Part shown: one piece after another, positions 50,201 through 61,449 of the stretch
Numbering within the stretch: the first letter of the stretch is position 1
Layout: each line of letters starts with the position of its first letter
DNA from: Lyophyllum atratum
Taxonomy: Eukaryota > Basidiomycota > Agaricomycetes > Agaricales > Lyophyllaceae
DNA length: 64,000 nucleotides
Assembly (NCBI GenBank): GCA_014905825.1
Contig: JACGCN010000003.1
Location: 1,240,001-1,304,000, forward strand
Direction of reading: 5' to 3'
Translations under genes and position numbers: made by a program
The notes under the pieces: generated by a model
Database searches by the model: none
What the model was told of the DNA's origin: nothing
The model's input: the letters and a program-made list of their open reading frames with translations, nothing else

Positions 50201-51404
50201 CTTCCTTGTCCGCCTCGTCTCCACCCTCGTCGCTCAACGAATCCTCATCATCGGAAGAATCAGAATTTGGCTCCAGGTCAGGCATACTATCGCCATCGGA
50301 CAACCAGGTGTCGTCACCCTCGGTGTCCTCGGTGGTGGAAGAGAAGAGATCATCGAGATCATCCTCGAAGATAGATGGGGTAGGAGAATGTATGGGCTCG
50401 TCGTCGGATTCAGCATCCACCATCCAAGCCTGCTCCTCGTCATCCTCCTTGGACTTCGCATTCGCTGCGGTGTCCTTCTCCTTGCCCTTTCCCTTCCCCC
50501 TCGATTTCGGGCCTTGGCCCTCCTTGCCGCCGCCAGGTGCCCAGCAGTCGGCTTTCATATGACCCTTCTTGTGGCAGTTGAAGCACTCGATGTTCTTCTT
50601 CGAGCCGCCGCCGCCGCCGCCCTTTCCTCCAGCGAAGAAGGCCGCATTCTCCTCCTTTCCGCCCTTCGACTTCAGAGCACGGCGGTCGGATTCCTCGGTC
50701 ATGGTCTGTATGAGGGCATCGGCAGAAAGGGTCGTACCGAGAACGCTAGATGTCGCGGTCACGGCGGAGATGTAGGGGTCGTATGATAGGGGTAGCGATC
50801 CAAGTATGATCGCATAGAAGTCGTCGTCGGTGGGCGGGTGTCCCATCGACGCTAGGTCCTCTCGCATGGTGCGCAACTTCGCAAAGTGCATGCGGACATC
50901 GGCCTTCTCAGCGCACTTCTCCGCCTGGAGACGTCGCCGTAGATCCACCGAGACCATGCGGGACTTGTTTTGGAAGTCGCCCGCGAGCGCTTCCCAGATT
51001 TCTTGAGCGGTTCCAAACCCTCGAATCTTCATGAACAGTGAGTCCGGTATTGTGCCTGCGATTTGCTGCTTAACAACAGCTTCGCCCTGCCTCCATAGCT
51101 TCAACGCCTTCTTCCACTCTGCCTCAAGTCTAATCTCGGCTTCCGTGAGTGCGGTCGACTCATCACGGTCGGAGATGGGATCGACGGGCTCGCCTTCAGA
51201 ACCGTCGAGATGGTCGAGAAGTCCGCGCGCGTCCACGGACCACAAGAGCCGATCTTTGTAGATCACCCAGTTACTCCCCGAGACATCGAGCTTGGGAATT
51301 CGAAGAAAATCGTCGCCGAGTTTGGTAGAAGACATTGTTGGCAGGTGGGATATGGATATGAAGCAGGATAGTATACACGATAGTAGTTGGTTCTTTAAAC
51401 ACTT

Positions 51405-51422
51405 GGGTCGGGGCCCATAACC
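51405..51422 (-). other. Primer-binding site, half-tRNA initiator-Met type
   Basis: On the element's strand GGTTATGGGCCCCGACCC follows the 5' LTR directly. GGTTATGGGCCC is complementary to the anticodon-stem region of initiator tRNA-Met, the internal-priming site known for Drosophila copia and other copia elements, not to a tRNA 3' CCA end. Confidence 0.8.
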
Positions 51423-51767
51423 TATTGAACTAAGGTTAATACTCAGCCAGTGTAGAACGGACTGTATTCCTATACCTATTGAACTAAGGTTAATACTAAT
51501 AGGTAAGTCAGTAAGAATGTAGTAAGTAAATGGTATCGAGACGGTGCTCACCTCAGCCAGTGTAGAACGGACTGAGGTGACACGTCGAGTATCGAAATGT
51601 ATATAAGGTAGATTACCCTAGCTACGCGAGCATCTTTGAAATAGAAATCGTGGAGTGTAGTATCAGTGAAATAGGTAAACTAAATATAGTTCGTACCACT
51701 CGTCCGTTTGTGCCGAGACTGTCCAATAGCAGCCGTGCACAGGGCACGACGGGTTGTAATTCCAACA
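51423..51767 (-). repeat. 5' LTR of the outer copia element
   Basis: Partner of 41244-41588; no difference seen by eye. The boundary next to the primer-binding site is fixed by comparison: the two copies match up to ATA and diverge immediately after. Confidence 0.95.
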
Positions 51768-51772
51768 AGTTG

Positions 51773-52330
51773 GGCGCTTATGTCCAAAAAGGACTTATCA
51801 TCATGGATTATGTCAGGAGAACGTCTGGCACTATTAAAATATCGAGATCTCAACATCAGTGTCCCAAATCATGTGTGTAAACATCTACAAATAAAATTCG
51901 GCTTTGCGGGAATTGCGAGTCCCCATTAATAGATTAATGTACATTTAGAAACAATTTAAATATATTTTGATAACCACTTAACAAACACGCAACCTGTTTT
52001 CTAAGTGGTCCTCGAAAAGCACAAAGCGTGTATCACGAATGTTTCTTAAGAAACACTTAGAAACCACCTCATGTGGTTTCTTTGTGTTTCTTGAAAAATA
52101 TTTTGTATTCATCGGAAGATGCACTGAACGAACTACTTAATATGTACTTTTTTGTGTTTCCCTATAAATAGTCATCGTGTTTCTGAAGAAACACGCAAAG
52201 AAACACGAAAGATGTTTCTAAAAATACAGTCATTTATAAATATCTTACCTGGTTCTTAAGAAAGACTTGAATATACACTCATCGTGCCGCTCATCGACTC
52301 GATGAGCGGGCGCTCTGTGTGTCGCTCAGC
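51773..52330. repeat. AT-rich region with clustered GTTTC palindromes
   Basis: GTTTCTTAAGAAAC at 52041-52054 is a perfect palindrome. GAAACCAC/GTGGTTTC at 52060-52080 forms a hairpin with a 5-nt loop. GTGTTTCTGAAGAAACAC at about 52177-52194, plus several further GTTTCTT/AAGAAAC half-sites, follow. The cluster resembles subterminal repeats of a DNA transposon and pairs with 37709-37730. A short hairpin CTCATCGACTCGATGAG follows near 52290. No gene is seen. Confidence 0.65.
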
Positions 52331-52369
52331 GACGAGCTGAAACTCGCAGGATAGTAAAGGCGTCAGGTT

Positions 52370-53080
52370 GCGGAGTAAATGTAAATTGCACGAGTACATA
52401 GATACAGTAAGTAACGACCTTCACCCACCCGATCTCATCCGCATCATAACTGTTCATCTCCCCCTTCCTCATCGTCAGCGTCTGCACCACCGATCCCGCG
52501 TACTCCTCCTTCATCAGCACCGTGCACTCCTCAATCGGCTCCAGCATCCTCCCTTTCGCCTCAGGGTCCGGATCGGGGATCATGACGGCCTTGGGCGCCC
52601 GACACCGAGCTGGAAGCCCTCGCGGCGGAGCGTTTCGAGGAGGACGCCGAGGTGCAGAACGCCGCGCCCGCGCAGCTCGAGGGACTCGGAGGTGGGGCCG
52701 GGGAGGACGTGAGGGCGACGTTGGTTTCGGCTTCTTTGTAGATGCGTTCCCGGATGAGTTGTAAGGTTAGCTGGGTGCCTTCTTGGCCGGCGAGGGGAGA
52801 TTCGTTGGCGTGCACGAATATGGAGATCGTGATTCGTAGGGGGGTCGATGGGTGTTGACTATAGTAGGAGTAGTTCGTTAGGGACCAACCGTTGCGCGAG
52901 AGGGGTAGGGAGAACTCACTGGTAGGGGTTAAGGCCCGTCTTCGCTCCATCCTTCGGGGTGGACGAGTGTCACGTTGACTCCGCCGTTCTTGATACCAGC
53001 GATGCTGACGATTTCCTCTGCACCCGCCACATCCTTCTCCGTCCGATCCAACCCCTTCCGACCGTAGATCAGAGACCTAA
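52370..53080 (-). pseudogene. Decayed TypA/BipA-like translation GTPase fragment
   Basis: Pieces in different frames match domains II-V of TypA/BipA: GLDRTEKDVAGAEEIVSIAG, ITISIFVHANESPLAGQEG, LTLQLIRERIYKEAETNVAL, LELRGRGVLHLGVLLETLRR, and EPIEECTVLMKEEYAGSVV with MRKGEM. The GTP-binding N-terminal domain and the C-terminus are missing. At least two frame breaks separate the pieces (near 52700 and near 52590), besides possible introns. TypA/BipA acts on ribosomes; fungal copies are expected in mitochondria. Here it is a gene remnant inside transposon-rich DNA. Confidence 0.75.
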
Positions 53081-53250
53081 ATCCATGTCTCAAATGCGCT
53101 GGCTCCAGAACTCTATCGAAACGTGGACGAACTTCAGAGGACTTGATGGCGGTGACATGGATAGACTGATCATAAGTAGGCGCTTGAGGCCTGTGCAGCG
53201 TGCTCGCCTCTCCCACACACTCACGTGATCCTGGCGTTGGGCCGCCTGGA

Positions 53251-53280
53251 AAGACGCTCAAAGACGCTCAAAGACGCTCA
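53251..53280. repeat. Tandem repeat, 10-bp unit, three copies
   Basis: AAGACGCTCA occurs three times in perfect tandem between the TypA/BipA remnant and the transposase gene. Confidence 0.9.
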
Positions 53281-53372
53281 TCGTTCCCTCATTGTTTCGC
53301 GAAGTGAATGTAATTGCGCGAGCACACATATATGCAGTAAGTACTCATGACTACAAGATCTGCGAGATTATA

Positions 53373-56300
53373 TCAGCGTGAGTAGAAAGCAACAAAGCAT
53401 ACAGAACTTACACGAGATAACGAAATGACGACGACTATGTCTTTACCCTCTTCCCATTGAGGCAATGCACACTTGGCAAAGTGCACATCAACATCGGAGA
53501 GCCTCTTGACTTTAATCGCAGGATTGAGGCGACTGCTCCAAATTCGTGCTCTCAGATAGGGGTATTGCATGTACGGGTCGAAAGCGATGTTTGCAGACTC
53601 GTGAGGTCGTACAACAAGCCAAGTTCCTTGCAATTTAGGATCCAAAGGAGGACCTTTCGAGCGGTCCTTGGGTTCCGAGAACTCGATGATTTTCTGGATC
53701 GAGTAGGGAAGATGGTCGTTCCTGAAGAACACACCACTGTTTCCTTCGTGTTTTGTATATGTTGAATAAACAAATCCGTGCTTTCGAACGTAGCTCCCGT
53801 ATTTGGCACGATGCGGAATGGAAATCGAGGTCCCAAGGATCTGTTCAAAGGCAGCACGATGGTCCGAGTCAAGGTTTCGATCTGCCCCACGGAAGGCCTG
53901 GTCATCGTCATCCAAGTCCCAATCATCCGAGGCACCGTCGAGAGGCATGAGGGCGTCGGAAGCTAAGGAATTGCGGCCTTGCGGTCGTACCATATTTTCG
54001 AACACGCCTTGACACATGCGAATTGCCTCCGGTGTAGTATCTTTACGGAATAACGCCCTAAAGTTGCAAGATTTATGCCAACTACGTCCGATGGTTTCCT
54101 CATATTCCCCTATCTTTGGGTAAGGGAGGGTAAAACAACTATAGAATTTTGACTTACCAGGTTTATAGTTGGTTGAAAGCCGCTGGAGCATGCCAATTGT
54201 TCGTTCAAATGGGAAAGTCCACCATCCATAAGTAGGGCCATACATTATTAGGAATTCTTGGATGTGCATCGCCATGTGGTGATTCGGATGAGGCTTGTAC
54301 TCCGGAAAGATTCTCGTCAGCTCCCGACGATATTCGGTGATCAGCTTTAGATACTCCTCGGCATGGGCGGATGACGTCGTTCGGCTGGTAGCTACGGCGA
54401 CGGCAGAAGAAAGGAGCATGGTAAGGTGAAGCAGTTCACGGCGTCTACCGGCAGAGTTCTGATCAACCTTAGACCACAGCCGGATCAACGTCACTGGGAG
54501 GTAAACAGATGATATGGTGCGCCACTGATCCGACTTCAACTTTGGCCCCGAGGCCGCCAGAGTCGTCGTCACAGGGGAAACCCACGAGGGCTTGATTACT
54601 GACTTCAAATCGGCATCAAGTTCGGCCAACTCCTGCTTGGTGAGAACACAGCCGGCCAACAGCTCAAACGGATCAGGGTCATCCGGTAACTGTTGAAGGC
54701 GCTGTGCCCGTGGTTAATGGAGGATTCCAGAGAAATTGATAATTGAACATACCCATGCCATTATGAACGATGCGATATCTGACTTCGTATGTTTCCCCTC
54801 CGGTGGAGGTGGTGGAAGGCAAGCGACGCCGCGAGCGATGTAGGACAGAGATGCGACGTGCCCTAAGTTTGCAAGGGACTCGACAGCCTTCTCGAAGTTG
54901 TCACCTTTGGGATTGTCAAAGGTGAAAGGGCGATCAAGCCGGTTCAGAAGGCGCCTTAGCGAATCTAGTTCTGTCTCCTGTGTCGGGAGAGGATTGTCGG
55001 GGACTTTGAGGGCGGCAATTCTCTTTTTTACCCGTATCTCTGTCCCTGACTGTGCCCTCGGGTTGGATTCAATACCGAGGATGCCGTGAACGTGCTCCTT
55101 GACAATGCCCAAGAAGAGGCAATGCATAGGATCGACCACCAAGAAGTTAGATGGCTCGTAGTAGGGAAGCCTTAAGAATTCAGAAATGCGAATTCCCGTG
55201 GAAGAGGCGGAGCTATCTGCATTCTCCTTAGTGGTGGCCGTCACGTATCGATCCGAGTATTTACGATGCTCGTCCGTTGTGCGCCAACGCCAAGAGCCAT
55301 AATCATAATTCCATAGGCCCTGCTTTTCCAGATTGAACCAGCAGCGAGAGCAGCAATACTTTTGAGTCGCTCCAGTAAACCCCCCGATCTTCCGTGCTCC
55401 GAGGAGATCACAGATGACAAGGATGATCGCACAAAGTACGAGTCGCCCGCCCTCGTGCATGGAGGTTCGATCAAAAGACACCCCGTTCCAAAGCTCCAGG
55501 AATGTGTCAACGAGAGGCGCAAGGTACGTGCTGATACGATCGAGAGGAGGATCCTTGGGGCCTGGAGTGACCTGGATAAACTGATTTTCGGGTTTGTTGC
55601 GCTCCTCGATGGGCAGGTTGAGGCAGGATACCGCTATCATGCCAATCGATGGCCTTTTCCCATTTGCCATGATCCGGAGTGGATTGAAGGAGTCAAAGGC
55701 AAGGGCGAAAAGATAGCGACCCGCGGTTTTGCCTCCACACAGACTGAAATGTGTCTTCTTGTCTGGTCCCATAAATTCTCGAACAACGGATCCCTCGAAA
55801 ACATCCCGCAAAATCCCATCACTCGGCACCTTCATCCTCTCCCATCCCTTGTCCATCATTTTCTCGCATGTTCGTCGTGAAAGCAATCCCGCCAGCCAAT
55901 CTTTGAAGTCGAAAACAACGTATTCCTTGATTGGAACATAGATGGTATAGGTCGTGGAGGGCTTGGGGGTTCGAACGATGATGGACTTGGGACGAACGAG
56001 CAGTTCCCCACAAGTATTACCGCGGCGTTTAAAATTGCATCGGTTTGGATAGCAAGGCACATTGTCCTTTACGAGGTCCGGAAGATGTAGAGCATAGCAG
56101 CTTGGGCAGACAGCATATACTTGTGTCTTCCCTTCGAGATTAAATACGTCCGTGGCTGTGCGGATATCCCGGGGAAAAGACGCGAAGAATTGTCCAAAAT
56201 ACCAGGGAATTTGATCATTACATGCCGCCATGACAACAGTTTGTATGAGGAACTCGCACATGGAGAACAACCAATGGCTTCCACGGCGGGGAAGGCGGAA

Positions 56301-57086
56301 TATCAGGCTGCATGCGACAATCATGAAAAAAACCAGCTGCAGGAAGGGGGGTATATTGGCAAGGATGGGCCGGAAATGACGGGCTTAATATGACGAACAA
56401 TTAGATACAAGAAAATGGGTGGGCTTTAAACACTTACCAGTCGCATACGTAGTAATACCAGCCGCTTCATGCGCCTTGCGCTCTGTAGCCCTAGCGGTTA
56501 ATACCGCTTCCCAGAGTTTCTGTACACTGAGAATGGTCCCCGAGAGTTTCTGGAGATCCTGATAGGTCTCTTGACGTAGGACAACAACGGCGGGGGTTTT
56601 TACACGGTGCGCAACATATGCAAGGTCCCTTTCCAACGTGGCACTGGCTTTCCTGATCGTGCTGAGCCGGCCAAGAACGTCCTCGGCTGAGGTGTCGCTT
56701 GCTACAGATGGGGTTCCAATACCATTGACGTCGAGTTTAAGGCGCGCAATGGAATCCTTAATCTTGCTAATGGTGTGAACCGAGCGGATTGCCCGATCGA
56801 TCGAATATTGATCAACGCCCTTCAAGGACTTTTCCGCGCCGGGTAACGAAGAAGGATCGGCCCCGCTGGCGTCAAGCTTCGTGAGAGCCTTCTCGAGTTT
56901 GGCGTGGTGGGCAGCGAGAGCCTTCTGTTGTGCAGCCTCCGCCATGGCACGCATCTCGACGTTCCTTTGATCTTGCCGATGGCGTTGAAGGGCCGCTGAA
57001 TCCACCATCGCACCCCTTTCCCCACCCATATATTTCTTATCACATCCGTGGACAGTACACACGCATCGACGTGTTTTAACACCCAT
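53373..57086 (-). CDS. Plavaka/CACTA (CMC)-type transposase
   Basis: An N-terminal zinc finger begins MGVKTRRCVCTVHGCDKKY, with MVDSAALQRHRQ, then a helical region to about 56446. The transposase core has FALAFDSFNPLR (first acidic residue), IGMIAVSCLNLP, CDLLGARKIGGFTGAT followed by YCCSRCWF, and DPMHCLFLGIVKEHVHGILG. These are the signature blocks of the Tnp2-like transposases common in mushrooms (Plavaka group of the CMC superfamily). The last exon (54659-53373) reads YKPHPNHHMAMHIQEFLIMY and YGWWTFPFERTIGMLQRL. Introns lie near 56325-56446, 54660-54720 and 54127-54160. No stop breaks the core, so it may be intact. Terminal repeats were not identified. Confidence 0.85.
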
Positions 57087-57373
57087 GCTGCACGAAGTCA
57101 GCTAAGCTCTTAGCGCATGGGAGACACGCACCTTCGGTGACACTCAAGGGGAGCAACTGGGGGAGGGCTTTAGTGTTTCTGAGGATGTTACAGGAGCGTA
57201 GGATAATCTCGTATCGATATTTCTGATCCTTGTCGTCTTGCTCAATCATGTGATAAGGAAATCCATATGCACATCAAATTCAGAACATCATGTATGATGT
57301 TCTCGTTCTAGGTCACAAGGCCTGCATAACAGTACATGGTAGCGAGAAAAATCCGGATTTTCCGGGGAACTAT

Positions 57374-58552
57374 TTAGACCAAATTGATAAGTTCGTTCCA
57401 GCCCACAATGGTGACAGGCTTAGGACATGTCTCATACACCACTCGACACAAAGGGCAATGATTATTCACCCTCCACCATCGCCGAAAGCAACGGTTACAA
57501 AAGGTGTGTCCGCAATAATCGAGGCTGAGGGTGTTGTTGGGCACGCTCAAGAAAGAAAGGCGGTAGACACTTACAGAATCATGAGCCCTTTCTTGCTCCA
57601 ACAGATCGTGCATGTGACAAAGTTCCGTATGCCTTGTTCTAACTATTGCGGGTGTCAGCGACGAGGTTAGAGAAGGAGGGCTGGTAACGTACACGATCAA
57701 TCGCCTGGCTTTGATGTTGTGCGTGCGCCTGATGCGCCGTGAGCTGCGCCTGATGCGCCGTGAGCTGTGCCCGAGCAGTGTGTTGCAGCATGTCACATTT
57801 CTATTACCTATGTCAACTATGAAAGTATAAAGAACGGTGGGAAGCTAACCCGGTGTGCTGATGCCAGGCTTTCTTTGAGTTCGTCGTTATCCATCTTGGA
57901 CAAGCGCAGGGCCTCCACCATGCCAGCCACATCAACAAGCAAATTGTTTGCTTCCTGTTAAGCGAATAGATGAGTTAAATGCCGCATAATGGTGAGCAAA
58001 CTGACCTGCGATTGCTGAAAGAAGATGTCATAGAGTTTCGCTTTCTCGATCTCAATCTCGTCCACCTTCTGGATAAGAGACCGCCGCTCCTGAAGAGGCG
58101 CATGAAGTGGCGTCAATAATGAATGACTTGACCCACCTTCCCTCCATCCGACGCCTCCTTCTCGAGTGCCTGCTTGGTTGCCACTACTTGCAGAAGCTCG
58201 TCCCTGAGTTCCTTGATCTCCTTGTTGAGTAAGAAGCATGTCATTATCAACGAAGTCGGTGTAGACTTTGAATGGGTTGCTCACATCCTGGACGGCCTGC
58301 AGTGTTGCACGTTGAGCTAGTTCGTCATCGAACGAGTTCCTAAATTTTGCTATTTCCTAGCCGAAGGTAATTTCAGTACACCATCAAGCTACTAAGAGAC
58401 GGGGCGCATACCTTGTTAAGATCTGCCAAGGTCGGTGCTCGAACGAGGTCAGTGGACGCCGGGGTGGCAGGGGAAGTTTGAGCTCTGATGGTGTCCGAGA
58501 TTGGCGTGGCCACTGACGAAGCCGCGTTGGCTTGTACATTTGTGCGCAACAT
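57374..58552 (-). CDS. Coiled-coil RING-finger protein
   Basis: It starts MLRTNVQANAASSVATPISD; a Ser/Thr/Ala-rich N-terminus leads to APTLADLNK. Coiled-coil exons follow (KEIKELRDELLQVVATKQAL; ERRSLIQKVDEIEIEKAK). A short Gln/His-rich part (AQLTAHQAQLTAHQAH) is built from a 21-bp direct repeat near 57725-57770. The C-terminus is a C3HC4 RING: CTICW, then CGHTFCNRCFRRWW and HCPLCR. About six introns separate these pieces. Coiled-coil plus C-terminal RING suggests a ubiquitin E3; this type is multi-copy in Agaricomycetes. It sits about 290 bp upstream of the transposase start, in the same orientation. Confidence 0.78.
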
Positions 58553-59127
58553 TGTATCTTAAGAGGGTTGGGATGAGAGAGCACGCCAAAAGCGATGAAG
58601 GACGATGAAAGACGATGGAAGGTTTATATACCCATGAACATCTTGAACAAAGACATTCTGACACGAGGCCCCGGGAATATCCGCCTACATAGAATCATGC
58701 TGAGGCTTTGGGCGAGGTGTATGGGTTTTCCGGGACCCCATGGGTTTTCCGGGACCCCTTCGAATATAAAGAGGTTCGTGGAAAGGTGGGAGGACAAGGA
58801 AGACGAAGAGGTTCGTGGAAAGGTGCGAGAACAAGGAAGACGAGACTCTGTCTCTCCGCTTCAACTACTCGCCTTCTGAAATCTTGACGAAGAACACGAG
58901 CCAAAAGAAAGCCAAACACGGTATATTTGCATGCATAGTGTAGCGTACGTAGACGAATGGAAATTGAACGTGAACGGTATGGAACGAAAAACAAAGATTC
59001 GAGAAAGGGAGGAGGGAAAACATGACGTAGAAGATCTAATCTGATCTGCGTGTCGTGATGTCGTGATCATGACCTGAAGGTGGGCGTTCTCACCCTACCC
59101 TAACCCTAACCCCACAGACTACAGGAG
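58553..59127. other. Intergenic region with internal repeat
   Basis: No gene is seen. GGGTTTTCCGGGACCCC is nearly repeated at 58724-58757, and AGGTTCGTGGAAAGGT occurs twice near 58772-58823. A short telomere-like run lies at its right end. Confidence 0.5.
59092..59113. repeat. Interstitial telomere-like repeat
   Basis: ACCCTACCCTAACCCTAACC contains two full CCCTAA units plus a variant, the fungal telomere repeat, only 15 bp from the WD40 gene's stop codon. Too short to be a telomere. Confidence 0.7.
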
Positions 59128-61189
59128 CTAGATGACTCTGGTGACGACGTCTACAAGTGAAACAGGGGTGGGGGCCTCCGTGGAGGTGGCGCTGGTTGCA
59201 GTGGGATGGAAGGGGGTGACTGTGCTAAGCTGTCCTTCCGGTATTTGTGGTGCGATCATGGAACTACCCATGACCGTATGGACAACAGTGATGGTTGAAG
59301 TTAGCGTCTCACGATCCACCGTGATAAGGGATTTAGTGATAGTGCTTGGGTCTTCCATGAGCTGTGTAGTCTCCATGGAGGTGGCGCGGTTTGCAGTGGA
59401 ATGGAACGGTATAACTTCGATGAGCTCTCCTTCCGACAACTGCGGTGAAACCACAGAACTCCCGATGACCGTGTGGACAATAGTGACAGTTGAAGTTGCG
59501 CCTGGACCTCCCACGAGCTGTGTAGGCGGCTCCAAGTTGCTTGCGCCCGCCACGCGTTGCACGCCACGTATGACGGCAGTACTGGTTACAGATACACCCT
59601 GAGCGAATGATAAGCTCTGGAAGGGAGGAAAGCAGAAACAAAAAGATCGACCTTCCAGATTGGTAGTACCCAGTTGGGAGAAGATACAATTACCAGGAGT
59701 ATCCCGAACATGACGTTGATGATGCCTTGTTTGCTGATCCCCATAGAACTATTAGGTGGGGACGGGACTAATCCGCCGACAGGCTGAGGGATAACAGGTG
59801 GGGCCTAGAATAATCAGCACAATTATGCGTGCAATGAGGTTCCACGTACCTTTTTCCAGAGATAAATAGCAGGCATGGCGTCACTTGAACCCCCCGCGAC
59901 GAAATGAACTGCGCCACCAGTTGTCGCAGCAGCAACAGTCTGGATCAAGTGAAAGTCTTCTGTGTATTCAGATCCCGATATAGCACGCGTAGGTACGGAA
60001 GACTCACCCGTTCTCAGCTTGAGGGACTCCATACTCTCGCCCGTCACAATATCAACGATGTGGACGGTACCGTTATCACTCCCGCATATTCCGATTCGCC
60101 CATCCTCGCCAAAGGCGCACTGTTTCGTAAAGTGCCGCGTGGACTTGGGTGCGAAGGATGTCAGTGGGGTACTGGCAGGGAAGCGATATATATCGAAACA
60201 GCCTGTTGACAGGTTGTCGACGAGCAGAGTCTTCTCGTCAGGGGATAGGACGGCGTTCCCACTAAACAACTTTAGCCGTCGCCGAGAGAGGGAGAGTTCA
60301 TTAGGTCACTTACATTCCACCAGGAAGAGTCTTTGCCCAGCGCACCTCGGACGTTTGTGCGTCTCGACATGACCTATGGTTGTCATTTAGGCTGGCTCCA
60401 AACAAAATCGGCCCCACTTACATCTGGCCGGTCTCGAGGGCATGAATCAAGAGGTTTTCCTTGCCCTCGCCGAAAAAGGTTACACCCCTAGGGATGCCTT
60501 GTGCCACCTCCGCCGTCCAAATCCTCGTCAGTTGAACTAGCGGAAAATCAGTCAAATGGCCATTGCTACAGTTCAAAAAGCAACTCACCTCGGTCACGCA
60601 CGTCATATAAATGGATAGTCCCAGCGTGACTGGCGACAACGAGCCGCCGATTTAAAGGATCGAATGCCTGACATTCGATCCCATCGTTGCACTTGAATGG
60701 GGCAATGGTATTAGCTTCTTTCACTTGGAACCACTTGAACAATATCAGCAAAGACCTAGACATGATTGGGAGCGTCGACATACGTGGCTATTCTTGGACT
60801 TTGGATAAATGCTAAGGTAGCCCCTACCGGTACCAACACACAGAGAGAACCCCTCTTCGTCTACGGGTGGCTTGAAGTGGAGGAATGTCAGGGCAGTGAC
60901 TTGTCCCCATTGGGGATCGTGAAGAACTTGTTCGCGCTGCAAGGTCTCTGTATTCCAGACTGTGACGCATCCGTCGTCACCTATGGAGAACGCCGTGAGA
61001 CCTCAATACCAGAAAGCGAGGAGAGAGAACCCACCACCACCAAAGAGGAGAGCTCCGTCATGAGAGAACACAAGCGCATTCATAGCGCCATTGGCGCCTT
61101 TCAGCTCACCGGCCAACTCGTACTTAGTTGCCTACAGAAAGGTTAGACCAAGCATAGCTCCTGACAAAAGAATGTCTTACAGTCGTCAT
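59128..61189 (-). CDS. WD40-repeat protein with C-terminal membrane segment
   Basis: It starts MTT and after an intron reads ATKYELAGELKGANGAMNAL and VFSHDGALLFGGG. Beta-propeller blades follow: GDDGCVTVWNTETLQ, QVTALTFLHF, SLCVGTGRGYLSIY, AFDPLNRRLVVASHAGTIHL with YDVRDR, NAVLSPDEKTLLVDN and GICGSDNGTVHIVDI. After a Pro-rich linker (PPVIPQPVGGLVPSPP) comes a hydrophobic stretch, GIINVMFGILL, extended by the next exon. The last part is Ser/Thr/Val-rich and contains the unit VTIVHTVIGSSVVSPQ twice in diverged form. Many short introns. The propeller is probably cytosolic and the tail luminal or extracellular; no specific function is evident. Confidence 0.8.
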
Positions 61190-61449
61190 ATTCCCGTTGT
61201 TGTGGTGCTAGGATCGCTGAGTAGTCGCTGCGGTGTCTTCGAGGTGAGACGATCAGGATGAAAGGGGCGGGGTTTTATATGTCTTCCGTTCGGAGTTAGT
61301 TAGTCCTCGTGGTCACTGAAAACAAAGGATGCTTACCTCATACTTTTGGATGTCCAAGATCAAGTCACGACGGAAAGGAGGGCGACATGATATAAGACAG
61401 ACACACGAAGGAGGATGAATGCCCGCTACTTTGCTACAACAAGTACTTC

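Larger units (their letters stand above)
41597..51335 (-). pseudogene. Gag-pol polyprotein of the outer copia element, interrupted by insertion
   Basis: One long frame from the ATG at 51335 (MSSTKLGDDFLRIPKLDV) to 47219, then its last part at 41980-41597 or so. Landmarks are the zinc knuckle CFNCHKKGHMKADC; protease LYDSGASRHMSG; integrase LHRRLGHVAHEAARK with CESC, HSDLWGPA, HSDRGGEY and GVAERLN; RT AVHVDDCIATG; RNase H YVDADGA. The rest of RNase H (TLSTTEAEYVAATHAAKEA, YSDSKSAIALTND) lies beyond the inner element. No stop or frameshift is present in either part, so the copy was probably functional until the insertion split it within RNase H. Confidence 0.94.
41244..51767 (-). mobile_element. 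Ty1/copia-type LTR retrotransposon, outer element, split by another
   Basis: The element runs on the minus strand between 345-bp LTRs at 51423-51767 (5') and 41244-41588 (3'). The target-site duplication AGTTG occurs at 41239-41243 and 51768-51772. A polypurine tract (GAGGGGGAG) abuts the 3' LTR at 41589-41597. The primer-binding site begins exactly at the inner edge of the 5' LTR. Without the nested insert it would be about 5.3 kb, the usual copia size. The domain order gag, protease, integrase, RT, RNase H defines Ty1/copia. Confidence 0.96.

Noticed and set aside
58300..59120. CRISPR-like or satellite array from short repeats
   Set aside because: Only pairs of imperfect short repeats, no regular spacing; the organism is a eukaryote.
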